Shown here: positions 36,009-45,372 of the stretch, piece by piece
Position numbering within the stretch: position 1 is the stretch's first letter
How the letters are laid out: every line of letters begins with the position of its first letter
DNA from: Heliomarina baculiformis
GTDB lineage: Bacteria > Pseudomonadota > Alphaproteobacteria > Rhodobacterales > Rhodobacteraceae
Reading direction: 5' to 3'
Assembly (NCBI RefSeq): GCF_019966545.1
Contig: NZ_JAIMIC010000017.1
Location: forward strand, 1-57,236
DNA length: 57,236 nucleotides
Made by a program: the position numbers and the translations under genes
The notes under the pieces: generated by a model
The model's input: the letters and a program-made list of their open reading frames with translations, nothing else
Database searches by the model: none
What the model was told of the DNA's origin: nothing

Positions 36009-37191
36009 CAGATTCTAGAAACTCTTTCTACTGCTCGCGCTACATCCTGATGGGTGATACGTACACCCGTCGACAGACGTAAAAAATGAGGTACCTTTTC
36101 AAGGGCCTGCTCATGAAAAGCAAGGCCCTTACGAACCATTTCCTTATGTTTCGGGAGAAGCTGCTGGATAGCTGAGATCACAGGTGCAGTGAAGCTGGGA
36201 TCGATCTGGGGATTCACCTCAAGATAGAGACATATTGAGGGCCAGAGCAGAGGGTTCAGCGTTGGCAGGGCCTTGGCTACGAAGGCGCTGGCCTCTTCGG
36301 ACCAATTATCCGCCGTGGGGGTGCCCTCGAAAGGGCCGTCGCAATATTCCGGGCCGAGAAACTTCTGGTATTTCTCGTTCTCGTCCATGATGCGGTCGTA
36401 TAGTACCTGCTTTTCACTGTCGGTAAAGACGAATTTGCGCCCAGGCAGGTCCCAGAGCGGGCTGGCATCGTCGTAGAAACGATGCGGGTTTACCTTACCG
36501 TCGGTTGAAATCGGCTGCAACCGGTTTACAAAACCAATCAGTCGCGTTGCACGGTCACTCATTGTTTCATTTTGCCGAAAGATCTTGAAAGCGGCAGGAT
36601 CACCTAACTCCAGCGTTTCGATGAAGAAGCCTACCGGCCCTAAGGGGTGAAGTTTGGTTTTTTCAAACGGATAGGTTTGCAATTCGCCTAAGCTTGCTTT
36701 CAGCTTCTCGACAGCCTCGAATTTTCGGACCGGTTTGAGCATGAACTTATGCCCGTGTTTGATGTTTTCCTGAAGCCCGCTGGTAGCCATTTCAAAGGGG
36801 CTTCGAATGAAGCATACTGGTTCCAGCATGGCGAACTTGTTCGCGAAGAAGGCATACTTTCCAGTTCTTCGATCGATAAGAAAGAGATACCTTCTCCAGA
36901 GAAGAGCACACGTTCTTTACCTTCTATAGCCTGAGCGAGCTTGTCACGGAACAAAGGGCGTGCCCAAGACCGTTCATAGCCACGGGCCAGCAGTTGTGGT
37001 CGGTTCGCATAGGTCTCGAAAAAAGCCGCGTAGAAGGGCATAGCATGATTAGGAAAGGCCTTTTCCGCCTCATCCTTAATGACTGGGTAGGACCAGCCGT
37101 TTTCTTCGAGAAGATCCCTGTTTCGGGCCAGGCTTTTCTGAATTGAGGTTGTTGCCGTCTTATGGAGGCCAACATGCAGCTTGATGTGCAA
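36005..37191 (-). pseudogene. Sulfotransferase-like gene 3, split by a frameshift
   Basis: Two overlapping frames make one protein. The first (37191 leftward, TTG start) has HVGLHKTATTSIQKSL, a PAPS-binding loop, and runs true to GISFLSIEELE. The second continues YAFFANKFAMLEPVCFIRSPFEMATSG, with Arg and Ser of a 3'-phosphate-binding motif, to 36005. The frames join if one base is added near 36859 in the run GGAAAG, so a single-base deletion (real or a sequencing error) explains the break. Intact, the protein would be about 395 residues. It is the last gene of the leftward operon. Confidence 0.8.
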
Positions 37192-37236
37192 GACAGGTCT
37201 TTCTTTTGGGGAGTGGTATGAGTGGAGCCTAAGGCG

Positions 37237-38208
37237 TCAGTTCGTGCTTATATAGGCATCCCGGAATCTTCGGGTAATGCTCCAGACCATGGGCGGTTCG
37301 ACGTGACGCTGATCGTGGCGCCACGCCATACTGCGGGGCGAGTACATGACCATCTCGTAGCTCGGGAAATAATCAACGTCGTCGAACTTGTTGTGCAGGT
37401 CTTCGGCGACGGCGCGAAGCACGGACTTGGAGTAGGAATTGGCGACGATGATATCCTGGTCCGAGAAGGTACGTAGCAGAGGGACAGGTGATACTGTGAG
37501 AATGATCTTGGGAGAGACGTTGGAATGCTCGCGGATCAAGTCGAACATGTTGATCAGACTAGTTTTGCATTCTTCATAAGTCGAGTTCCGGAACTCGAAC
37601 CGACCCGTGCGCTTGGCGAATTTCCAGTTTAGGGGAGCTCCATTCAGCGGCGTACCGGTTTCGGTATCTATCCATGTTTCGGTCAGACCGAGAGTGATGA
37701 AGACAACATCGGCATCGGTGATGTTCTTGATCGTCTTGCGGACCGCTGCGGTGGTGGCGAGTTGTTCTTCGGGCTCCAACTCTCCTACGCGGTGAAGCTG
37801 CGGGTTCCAGAGTTTCGGAGGATTGATCTCGACTAAGCCGCGTTCCAGAGGGGTGTCCGTCAGGGCATCGCGCAGTTCGATTTCCATGGACTGCGGCGTG
37901 AATTTGGTCAGTACCTCGTTTTGCAGATATATGGTTTTTGCTTTGGCTGCCTCGGGCAGGTCGAGGTTCATTGAAAGTACATCCGCGCCGTTATCGCGCA
38001 GGGAAATCTCAATATTCCGGGCGAAGCACGACCCGATTGCAAAGTACTTCGAACTTTTGGGAAACTGAAATTTGGGTGTGAAAGCGATATCGATATATTC
38101 GTCGGTGCTTAGTCGGGTTGCCGCATCCTGCGGCGCATGACCTTCTTCTTTGAACTTGTCATCCAACCCGCGTGACCAATGTTTATAGTGGTTGCTGATC
38201 TCGTTCAT
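37237..38208 (-). CDS. GSCFA-domain SGNH-like hydrolase/acyltransferase
   Basis: The 323-residue protein carries the family-defining FAIGSCFARNIE (block I, with the putative Ser nucleophile), LGLTETW (block III) and a C-terminal DQRHV Asp/His pair. GSCFA proteins belong to the SGNH hydrolase clan; polysaccharide acylation or deacylation is a reasonable but unproven role. The ATG at 38208 has GGAG at ideal spacing; the frame extends to 38250. It is co-directional with the operon above. Confidence 0.82.
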   Translation of the reverse strand: MNEISNHYKHWSRGLDDKFKEEGHAPQDAATRLSTDEYIDIAFTPKFQFPKSSKYFAIGSCFARNIEISLRDNGADVLSMNLDLPEAAKAKTIYLQNEVLTKFTPQSMEIELRDALTDTPLERGLVEINPPKLWNPQLHRVGELEPEEQLATTAAVRKTIKNITDADVVFITLGLTETWIDTETGTPLNGAPLNWKFAKRTGRFEFRNSTYEECKTSLINMFDLIREHSNVSPKIILTVSPVPLLRTFSDQDIIVANSYSKSVLRAVAEDLHNKFDDVDYFPSYEMVMYSPRSMAWRHDQRHVEPPMVWSITRRFRDAYISTN

Positions 38209-38327
38209 ATTAGTACTCCGGAATTCTGTGGCGGCTGGCGCGTCAGCCAATTGTCGGGGGTCTTATGGCGGATCGCAAGCGGCTTTTGCAGAGAGCCGGG
38301 AGGAAATCGGAGGGTGCTGATTTTGTC

Positions 38328-39212
38328 TCAGGCAAAGGCCGTGAAGACCGCAGGTTCCGGCTTTCCGGGGTCTGCATTTTCCATAACAAAAGTCTGCCCC
38401 GCCATCGCCTGCCATTGGGGCATGTCTTTCGGTAGGTTCTGTTGTGCCGTGGTGACGTAGAGACTTTTATAGGCTGCACCGCCGAAGGCAGGGCAGGACG
38501 TGTGCCCCGTAGGGAGGTCGATTGCCGTCAGGAATTCTCCGTCAGGGCTGTAGCGCGCCACCCTTGCCGCGCCCCATTGCGCATTCCACAGGCAACCCTC
38601 GCTATCGATCACCGCACCGTCCGGGCGATATTCGGGGGCTGTGTCGGTGGCGCGAAGGTCGACAAAGACCGACGTTTCGCCGTCCGGCCAGCCGGTCGCG
38701 GGATCAAGCGGCTGGCGCAGGATCTGCCGGGTTCTCGTGTCGGCGTAATAGGCGCAATTGCGCGACTGGTCGAAACAGATGGCATTCGGGGTGGTCATGC
38801 CAGTGGCAAGCTGGCGCAACGCGCCGCGATACCAGCGATAGATGCCGCCCAGTCCAGTTTCGCCTGCCTTGCCCATGGTACTGGTCCAGAACCCGCCCCA
38901 GGGATCGGCACGGCCATCGTTCGAGCGGGTCTCGCTTCGATCCGCTTCGATCTCGCAGACCCGGGTTTCCGTTCCACTCTCCAGATCGAAGCGGAACAGC
39001 CCGTATTCGTCGGCGATCAGCAGCTGGTTTGCATCAATCCAGCCTGCGGCGCTGACATGGCGGTCGAACGCCCACTCTAAAGGCGTGTCGCCGTCGCGCG
39101 ACAACAGCTTGCAGCCGATGATGTCAAACCAGAACAATTGTTCCCGCTCGGGATGCCAGAGCGGGCCTTCGCCAAGAAAACAGGGACGATTATCGTAGGT
39201 AGAGACTGTCAT
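38328..39212 (-). CDS. SMP-30/gluconolactonase/LRE family protein
   Basis: The 294-residue beta-propeller has the family signatures LGEGPLWHPE (metal-binding Glu), SNDGRADPWGGFWTSTMG, TPNAICFDQS and YRPDGAVIDSEG (metal-binding Asp). Members hydrolyse sugar lactones. Its ATG overlaps the stop codon of the preceding gene (TAATG), so it belongs to the same operon, hinting that a sugar-acid lactone occurs in the pathway. Confidence 0.9.
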   Translation of the reverse strand: MTVSTYDNRPCFLGEGPLWHPEREQLFWFDIIGCKLLSRDGDTPLEWAFDRHVSAAGWIDANQLLIADEYGLFRFDLESGTETRVCEIEADRSETRSNDGRADPWGGFWTSTMGKAGETGLGGIYRWYRGALRQLATGMTTPNAICFDQSRNCAYYADTRTRQILRQPLDPATGWPDGETSVFVDLRATDTAPEYRPDGAVIDSEGCLWNAQWGAARVARYSPDGEFLTAIDLPTGHTSCPAFGGAAYKSLYVTTAQQNLPKDMPQWQAMAGQTFVMENADPGKPEPAVFTAFA

Positions 39213-41302
39213 TATGGGGTCTCCGATGGAAAGAGCTTGTCAAAATCAGCGCGTTCAAAGACGTCGAGCGCGGTCTTTCGCGACGCGTTCACCACGTTTA
39301 TGCCACGCGCTGCGCAAATGTCACGGGCACGGGCATATGACACCTCGAGCACCTCCAGATTGGGTTGGTGCCATTTTTCTCCGGGGCTGCGATATTCCGG
39401 GTGAAAATGGTTTTCTTCGCCTTCGTGCAGGTAGTAGTTCCCCTGCTTGACGCTGGGCAGCGCATAGCTGTGATCTATGCCGATCAGCACGATTTCAGTG
39501 CAGCCCATATGTACAGCCATCTGGATCTGGCTGTAGACGATGGTGGACCCCCAACAGATGCCATGGCTGAGATCCGTGCTGAACTCAGGGAAATCAGGGT
39601 CTGACAAGGGCTCTTCAAAGGATTTTGGCGGCAGGAAGGGGGCAAATACCGTATCCGCTTCGTGATAGCCGAAATCGCGCATACTGGCGGGGAATATCTT
39701 GAAGCTGTCCTTCAATGCCGCGATCGCGTCGCGGTTGTTGAGCAACACCAGATGGTCTTCGACAGAGTAGTAGGTCGGTCGCCAGTCGGTATCGCCATAG
39801 GCGAGATAGATCTTGTTGGAGGCAAAGGTGATTTCGCCGCGCAGGCGGTCGAGATCAGGGATCTTCAGGCTCGGGCCATTCCCGATGATGACCGCGCGCT
39901 GCCCCGCATGGCGGTTCCGAAGCAGGCTCAGCATCACCCGGTTGGCGCGATCCTGATCCGCCTGCACCCGGGCCGGATCCAGCAGGTTATTATGGGCAAG
40001 TTGGGATTCAAGCCGGTGAATCTGCTTTGCCAGTTCGTATCCCTGGGAACGCAGCCCGTTCTCAGCCTTGAGATGCAGCGCCGCGGTCTCGTACTGCTGA
40101 CGAAGCGCATTTTGAGCCCGGCCCGGCCAGAGCCGTGATGGCTGGTCTACTGCCAACTGCCCCCAATAGGCGATGGTGGTCTGCTCGGGCCGGTTTGGCC
40201 GCTGTATCTTTGCGGTACGATCCACGGGGCCGGAGGGCATGCTCCAGAGTGACAGGGGGAGGATCGCACGTAGCCCGTTCGCGTTCAGCCTGTCATCATA
40301 TTCACGGGCCGCATCGCGCCCGGACAGAGGGTAGGGGAGACCGTAGCGATGCATGTCGCGGGTATCGATGCCCAGCCAATGCGGTCCTGCCCGGTGCCGG
40401 ATACGCTCGGCGCGCAGGAAAGCTGTCAGATCGGTTGGAGCGAGGTTTTCGCCGTCAGGCAGAGGCTGGCCAATGTAATGACATTGAGCCTCTGTCGGGG
40501 TGGCGGCGGAAGAGTAAACCGGTGCGCCCAGGTAGAAGCCCGGTCGCAGAAAAGCGTGCAGCGCCGCTGTTCGGGCCAACATTTCCGGGTGGAGAGCCTG
40601 TGCATCATGAAGCAGGCAGAAATGGGTAAAGCCGCGCTCCGCCAGTTTTCCATAGCCGATTTCGTAAAGTCCCCGCCCCGGTCCTTTGGCACCGGTACGA
40701 TCATTGGGTAACAGCGTAACCGGCTTGTATTCACCCGTTTCAGAGTCTGTTTCAGGCTCTGAAACGGCGTCCTGGATCATCGCCGGGTCCGCCTGATTAT
40801 TCTGGTCTACCACGATCAGGTGGGCACTTCGGGCCGTGCTCTGCGCTCTGTGTTCTTGCCGATAATCACGAAAGGCCTGTAAGGCCCCGGCGATGCCTTG
40901 GCCTTCTGCATCCAGTATGAACGCGGTGGCACTATAGGGGGTCAGAGGTGGCTCGTTCGTGCCAAAATAGATATCGTATTCGGCGCCTTCCGACGCGCTT
41001 TCCACGACGGGCAGGATGACGCCCTCAGGCTGATCGGCCAGGAAAATCGGTGGGCTGAAGGCCGAACCGGGGTCGAAACAGGTGAGCCGCGCAATCTCCT
41101 GTTCCGCCCCGTCGGGAGAAACGTGGCGCAGGCTGACATTGACAGCGCCCTCACGCACGAAAAGCTCGACACCAAAAGCGACAAGGGAAGTGGCCTGTTT
41201 CCAGACCGGCAGATCGAAGGCATTGAGGACAGAGGCGCCGAAATCCGGTACATACCCCTGCAAACGAAACCTGATGCCATGACCCTGCATGTGATCACCC
41301 AT
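39212..41302 (-). CDS. Two-domain protein: degenerate GlfT-like domain plus DUF115 domain
   Basis: A protein of about 696 residues. The N-terminal half resembles the GlfT2-like protein at 25451: a beta-rich lead, then ERGFTHFCLLHDAQALHPEM where a DDD would stand, but the Asp triad is reduced to HDA, so metal binding is doubtful. A helical linker follows, then a DUF115 domain from about residue 473 (RAVIIGNGPSLKIPDLDRL, ASNKIYLAYG, IVLIGIDHSY), paralogous to the protein at 32850. The start at 41302 overlaps the dehydrogenase stop by eight bases; ATG 41290 is an alternative. It may be a transferase using the CMP-sugar made by the operon (inference). Confidence 0.7.
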   Translation of the reverse strand: MGDHMQGHGIRFRLQGYVPDFGASVLNAFDLPVWKQATSLVAFGVELFVREGAVNVSLRHVSPDGAEQEIARLTCFDPGSAFSPPIFLADQPEGVILPVVESASEGAEYDIYFGTNEPPLTPYSATAFILDAEGQGIAGALQAFRDYRQEHRAQSTARSAHLIVVDQNNQADPAMIQDAVSEPETDSETGEYKPVTLLPNDRTGAKGPGRGLYEIGYGKLAERGFTHFCLLHDAQALHPEMLARTAALHAFLRPGFYLGAPVYSSAATPTEAQCHYIGQPLPDGENLAPTDLTAFLRAERIRHRAGPHWLGIDTRDMHRYGLPYPLSGRDAAREYDDRLNANGLRAILPLSLWSMPSGPVDRTAKIQRPNRPEQTTIAYWGQLAVDQPSRLWPGRAQNALRQQYETAALHLKAENGLRSQGYELAKQIHRLESQLAHNNLLDPARVQADQDRANRVMLSLLRNRHAGQRAVIIGNGPSLKIPDLDRLRGEITFASNKIYLAYGDTDWRPTYYSVEDHLVLLNNRDAIAALKDSFKIFPASMRDFGYHEADTVFAPFLPPKSFEEPLSDPDFPEFSTDLSHGICWGSTIVYSQIQMAVHMGCTEIVLIGIDHSYALPSVKQGNYYLHEGEENHFHPEYRSPGEKWHQPNLEVLEVSYARARDICAARGINVVNASRKTALDVFERADFDKLFPSETP

Positions 41303-42218
41303 CAAGATGCCTGAACAGGTTGTCGAGCGTATTGGCATGCACGTATTCGATCGCCTCGATCGTGCTGTTGGCGTTATGGCTCGACAGGGCGACATTTTCG
41401 AACCCCATCAGCGGATGGTCTTGCGGCAGCGGCTCTGTTTCGAACACATCCAGTGCTGCCGCGCCGACCTTGCCCGACTCGAGCGCCGCGATCAGCGCCG
41501 CCTCGTCGATCAGCCCGCCGCGCGCCACGTTGCACAGGATCACCCCGTCGCGGGCGCGGCCCAGCGTTTCGGCGTTCAGCAAGTGGAAATTCTCAGGCGT
41601 CTGGTTGCAGCAGAGCGTAATCACATCGGCCCGTTCCAGCAGGGTTTCAAAAGAGACCATCTCGATGCCGTCCGGGGCTGTCTGCATATAGGGGTCATGG
41701 GCGATGACCTCCATGCCAAGACCGCGGGCGCGCTGTCCGACCCCCTGACCGATGGCCCCATAGCCGATTACGCCCATCGTGCGCCCGGCCATGCCCGGGA
41801 ACCGCCCCTTGGGCCAGCCGCCGGCGCGGATCGTGCGGTCGGTACGGGCGAGACGGCGGGTAGCTGCGAGCAACAAGCCGATGGCATATTCGCTGACCGC
41901 GTCGCGGAAGGCGCCGGGCGAATTGCAGATCGGCACGCCCAGCTCTTTCGCCGCCTCCAGATCGATGGAGTCGATACCCGTGCCCCATTTCGAAATCACC
42001 TTGAGCCGGGGCAGAAAAGCCTTCAGCACGTCGCGGGTGATCTTGTCGTCACCGGCCAGCCAGCCATCGACCTCGCCCGCGTAAGACAGGCACTGGTCCG
42101 CATCCATGAACTGGTTGACCTCGGGCCAGATCGGCGTGACGCCTTTTTCGCGCAGCAGCGCGTCAAAGCGGTCGCGCTCGTTGATCATCATGATGTTCGA
42201 GACAAGAACCGTGCTCAT
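41295..42218 (-). CDS. D-2-hydroxyacid dehydrogenase (phosphoglycerate dehydrogenase-like)
   Basis: The 307-residue enzyme has the NAD motif GVIGYGAIGQGVG (about 148-160) and the catalytic set of the family: Arg in NVARGG, Glu in FETEPLP and His in SSHNAN. It oxidises a 2-hydroxy acid or reduces a 2-keto acid. The ATG overlaps the stop of the cytidylyltransferase gene (ATGA). Membership of a sugar operon suggests a sugar-acid substrate rather than serine synthesis. Confidence 0.88.
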   Translation of the reverse strand: MSTVLVSNIMMINERDRFDALLREKGVTPIWPEVNQFMDADQCLSYAGEVDGWLAGDDKITRDVLKAFLPRLKVISKWGTGIDSIDLEAAKELGVPICNSPGAFRDAVSEYAIGLLLAATRRLARTDRTIRAGGWPKGRFPGMAGRTMGVIGYGAIGQGVGQRARGLGMEVIAHDPYMQTAPDGIEMVSFETLLERADVITLCCNQTPENFHLLNAETLGRARDGVILCNVARGGLIDEAALIAALESGKVGAAALDVFETEPLPQDHPLMGFENVALSSHNANSTIEAIEYVHANTLDNLFRHLDG

Positions 42219-42892
42219 GTGGGGGCTCCCTTGCCCAGAACCGAGAGCAGCGCCTCGGCGATGTCGAGATCGGTCTGCGTCTTGATCACATGGCCTGAAA
42301 TCGCATCCACCGGGTAAAAGGCGATCTTGCCGTTATAGGTTCCGATGCTGCCGGATTCGACCGCGTCGATATAGGGTTTCGCGCGCCAGCCGGTGATTGA
42401 CCATGTCACGCGCTGCACCGGTTTCAGGTCCTGCGAATTGGTCTTTTCGGCAAAGGTGAAGTTCACCGGCTGATCCTGATAGGCAACCTCGATCTGGTCC
42501 TCGATACAGGACAGCATCACATCCGCGTCCGAGGCGATAAAGGCTTCGGAAAAGGATTTGACCTCTTCGGCGCTGAGCAGGGGGGCGATGGAATGGACCT
42601 GCACCAGCAGGTCGCATTCGACGTTCTTGAGAAAGTCGTAGACGAACTGCTCAGAGGTGGCGACGGAATTGCCGAGCTCTTCGGGGCGCTGGTAGAATTT
42701 CACGCTCTCGCCGTCGGCGAATTGCCCGAATTCGGCGTTTTCCGAGTTTATATAAATCGCATCGAAACAGCCGGCGGCGCGGCATTTGTCGATGGCATGG
42801 GTGATCAGCGGTTGCCCGGCCAGGGGGGCGAGGTTCTTTTTCTTGAGACGCTGGCTGCCCATGCGGGCCGGGATCATGGCGACGGTTTTCAT
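42215..42892 (-). CDS. Cytidylyltransferase-family nucleotidyltransferase (NeuA/KdsB-like)
   Basis: The 225-residue protein has IPARMGSQRLKKKNL at the N-terminus, the nucleotide-binding loop of acylneuraminate cytidylyltransferases, and VQVHSIAPLLSAEEV in place of the usual LLQPTSPLR. These enzymes activate sugars as CMP derivatives. The altered second motif and lack of a NeuB or KdsA-type synthase nearby argue against ordinary sialic acid or Kdo. Sugar specificity is unknown. Confidence 0.82.
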   Translation of the reverse strand: MKTVAMIPARMGSQRLKKKNLAPLAGQPLITHAIDKCRAAGCFDAIYINSENAEFGQFADGESVKFYQRPEELGNSVATSEQFVYDFLKNVECDLLVQVHSIAPLLSAEEVKSFSEAFIASDADVMLSCIEDQIEVAYQDQPVNFTFAEKTNSQDLKPVQRVTWSITGWRAKPYIDAVESGSIGTYNGKIAFYPVDAISGHVIKTQTDLDIAEALLSVLGKGAPT

Positions 42893-42930
42893 TGTCTACG
42901 GTCCTTTCTAGGCCCTGCTACGATCATGCC

Positions 42931-43713
42931 TTACGGCGCGATCGAGCGGGAGAATTCTGTGGCGTAAGTGTCGAATAGCGCGGCGGGCGCACAGAGTGAG
43001 TGCTGATCGGCGCCAATTTCGGGGGCATCCGTGCCATAATGGCCATATGTCAGCCCGGCTTCGCGGGCAATCAGCGCCCCGGCCAGATCGTCCCAGCCCT
43101 TGGCCTCGCGGCTGGCGACAAGGCTGACGTGGCCCGCCGCCGCGTGGCAGAGATGCAGGGCCTGGCTGCCGAGGTTGCGCAGTTTGAAATCGCCCATGAA
43201 CCGCACCAGCGTATCGGGGCTTTGCGCGGCGAGATCGCTCAGCAGGCCCGAACTCAGCACCGCCAGCCGGGCCGCATGGGGGCGCGGCACCAGCGGGGCG
43301 CCGTTCAGAAAGGCGCCGCCCCCGGCGATGGCGGAGTAGCTGTCGCCCTGGGCGATGTCATGGACCGCGGCGAGCACCGGTTTACCCGCCTCTAACAGGA
43401 CCACGGCGATGGCATAACAGGGCAGGCCGGCCACGAAATTCACCGTCCCGTCCAGCGGATCGACCAGCCAGACCGGGCGATCAGTTGTGCCCAGACTGGC
43501 AAAGCCTTCCTCGCCCACCACGTCCGATCCGGGCAGCAGCGCCGCCAGTTCGGTTTCCAGACGCGCCTGTACCGCCAGATCGATCGTGGTGACGAAATCG
43601 AGCCCGCTTTCGCCTTTGGCCTCGACGTCGAAAGACTCTGAAAACACCTCGGCGGCGATCCGCTCCAGCAGGGCAACAAGCCCGCGATGAAGAGTGTCGC
43701 TTGCGGCTGGCAA
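42931..43713 (-). CDS. Inositol monophosphatase-family sugar phosphatase
   Basis: The 260-residue enzyme shows the metal-binding motifs GEEGFAS (about 67-73), VDPLDGTVNF (84-93) and WDDLAG (about 206-211) of the Li-sensitive phosphatase family. It would remove phosphate from a sugar phosphate. It starts with TTG at 43713, two bases after the SIS-protein stop, with GGAAG upstream. The neighbouring isomerase and nucleotidyltransferase suggest a pathway intermediate as substrate. Confidence 0.88.
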   Translation of the reverse strand: MPAASDTLHRGLVALLERIAAEVFSESFDVEAKGESGLDFVTTIDLAVQARLETELAALLPGSDVVGEEGFASLGTTDRPVWLVDPLDGTVNFVAGLPCYAIAVVLLEAGKPVLAAVHDIAQGDSYSAIAGGGAFLNGAPLVPRPHAARLAVLSSGLLSDLAAQSPDTLVRFMGDFKLRNLGSQALHLCHAAAGHVSLVASREAKGWDDLAGALIAREAGLTYGHYGTDAPEIGADQHSLCAPAALFDTYATEFSRSIAP

Positions 43714-43715
43714 GA

Positions 43716-44342
43716 TCAGAACTTCCGGTCGCCCAGAAGCCCGTGATCCATGTGGCTGAGACGCAGATACTGGGTGATGATATGGATAAAGCTCATGTGG
43801 ATGTCTTCGATCACACCATAGTTATGGGCGTCCACATGGGCGTTCACATCGGCCAGCTCGCGCGACCGGCCGCCGGTGAAGCCGGTAAAGGAGACCGAGC
43901 GCATTCCCTTTTCCTTTGCCACTTCGAGGGCGCGCACCACATTGGGCGAATTGCCCGAAGAGCTCACCGTCCAGACCAGATCGCCGGGGCGGCCCATCGA
44001 GGCGAGCTGATAGGCGAAGACCTCGTCGTAAGAGATGTCATTGGCCAGCGCCGAGTTCATCTCGGTATGGGCAGCCAGCGACATCACCCGCGGCATCAAT
44101 TCCGTATCGGTGCGCACGCATTTCAGGAAATCGCAGAGCGAGTGGTTGGCGATCCCGGCCGAGCCGCCATTGCCGCAGATATAGATGAAATTGTCCGAGG
44201 CGATGGTTTCGCGCACCATTTCGGCGATCCGGTCCAATGCGCTCATGTCGCAGCCCTTGGCGGCGGCGGTCAGCTGCTCGAAATAGGCGGATGCAAAATC
44301 GCCGCAGCTGTCGAAAGGGGTGACCGGGAAAAGAGAAGCCAT
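43716..44342 (-). CDS. SIS-domain sugar-phosphate isomerase (GmhA-like)
   Basis: The 208-residue single-SIS protein has YICGNGGSAGIANH (about 53-66) and VSSSGNSPNVVRA (about 125-137), the phosphosugar-binding loops, and is sized like sedoheptulose-7-phosphate isomerase GmhA. It likely interconverts a ketose and aldose phosphate at the head of the pathway. It begins 15 bases after the upstream gene. No heptose kinase partner (HddA/HldE) is visible. Confidence 0.88.
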   Translation of the reverse strand: MASLFPVTPFDSCGDFASAYFEQLTAAAKGCDMSALDRIAEMVRETIASDNFIYICGNGGSAGIANHSLCDFLKCVRTDTELMPRVMSLAAHTEMNSALANDISYDEVFAYQLASMGRPGDLVWTVSSSGNSPNVVRALEVAKEKGMRSVSFTGFTGGRSRELADVNAHVDAHNYGVIEDIHMSFIHIITQYLRLSHMDHGLLGDRKF

Positions 44343-44357
44343 TGGAATGCCTGTCCG

Positions 44358-45362
44358 TTAGGTTTTGAGAACAAAGCGCATGACGCCAGAGCGAAGGCTG
44401 CGCTGAAGAAGAATTTGCAGGTCCCGCAACCGGTCCTTGTCGGCCTCGCGGAAGAAACCGGACCAGAACGGCACGTCGGCGTTTTCGATCTCGGTGAAAT
44501 AGCGCTGCAGAATGACCGCATCGAGCCGCCCGGGAGTCGAGATTTCAAGTGGTTCATAGCCCAGTTCACGGGCCAGAGTCTCAAAGCCTTTAACCGAAAA
44601 GATGTTGAGCCGGTCGAGCGGCACGAAGCTGGGAGAGTCAGCGCCCAGAATTTCATATTCCAGCCCGTCGGCGCAGGAGGTGGCAACAAAGACCAGCGTG
44701 CCGCGCGGCGCATTGGCGCGGATCACCCGCAACAGCCCGGCCGGATCGGCGACACGGTCCATTTCCGTGTTCAGCAGCACGGCCTCGGGCGGGTTGGCCT
44801 GCAATTGGTCGCGCAGATCGGCAAAATTGCCAGCCGCAGCCTTGGCGTCCAGCGGCATGAAACGCCAGTCGCGGTTCTTGCCCAGCCGCTCGACGGCCCC
44901 GGGCCAGGCCGGGCTTTCGGAACAAAAGCGGTAATCGAGCACATGGGGCAGCAGCCCCCCGGCGCTGGTGGCGGTGCGCGCCTCGGTCAGCCGGATCCAG
45001 TTCAGGATCGAGACGAATTCGAATTCGCGCCGGGAACCGGCGGCGGCGCTCGTTTCGGTATTGCCGGCTTCAGCCAGCAATCGGGTGCGCAGCGCCTCGA
45101 GCCGGGCCTGATCGGGCACCCGGGCGGCATAGATCGTATTGCAGTGGCTGCAGCGGTGAAAGGGCACCATCGCCTGGCTGAAATTGCCGCTTTGCGAACG
45201 GTCCTGACCGCAGCCGGGGCAGGCGCGTTCCTGCCAGTTCGCGGTCTCGTCCAAAAGCAGATCGGCCAGCGCCCGCGCCCGGGTCAGCCGGTAGAGTTCG
45301 GATTTGCGATTGGAGATCGACGACACATCGGGCAGGTCGTCGATGAAAACCGGTGTATACAT
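44358..45362 (-). CDS. Zinc-ribbon, methyltransferase-like protein
   Basis: The 334-residue protein has an N-terminal zinc ribbon (C48PGC51 and C71SHC74), like C-methyltransferases of deoxysugar pathways, and a downstream methyltransferase-type core with APRGTLVFVATS and LDRLNIFSVKGFETLARELGY. A clear GxGxG SAM motif is missing, so activity is uncertain. AGGGGG precedes the ATG at 45362, which I prefer to the longer frame to 45431. It sits between the oxidoreductase and isomerase genes, ten and fifteen bases away. Confidence 0.65.
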   Translation of the reverse strand: MYTPVFIDDLPDVSSISNRKSELYRLTRARALADLLLDETANWQERACPGCGQDRSQSGNFSQAMVPFHRCSHCNTIYAARVPDQARLEALRTRLLAEAGNTETSAAAGSRREFEFVSILNWIRLTEARTATSAGGLLPHVLDYRFCSESPAWPGAVERLGKNRDWRFMPLDAKAAAGNFADLRDQLQANPPEAVLLNTEMDRVADPAGLLRVIRANAPRGTLVFVATSCADGLEYEILGADSPSFVPLDRLNIFSVKGFETLARELGYEPLEISTPGRLDAVILQRYFTEIENADVPFWSGFFREADKDRLRDLQILLQRSLRSGVMRFVLKT

Positions 45363-45372
45363 AATCGCCCCC

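Noticed and set aside
42215-44342. Standard Kdo, sialic acid or GDP-heptose pathway
   Set aside because: No KdsA/NeuB-type synthase, no KdsC, and no heptose kinase is present; only the isomerase, phosphatase and nucleotidyltransferase types are shared.
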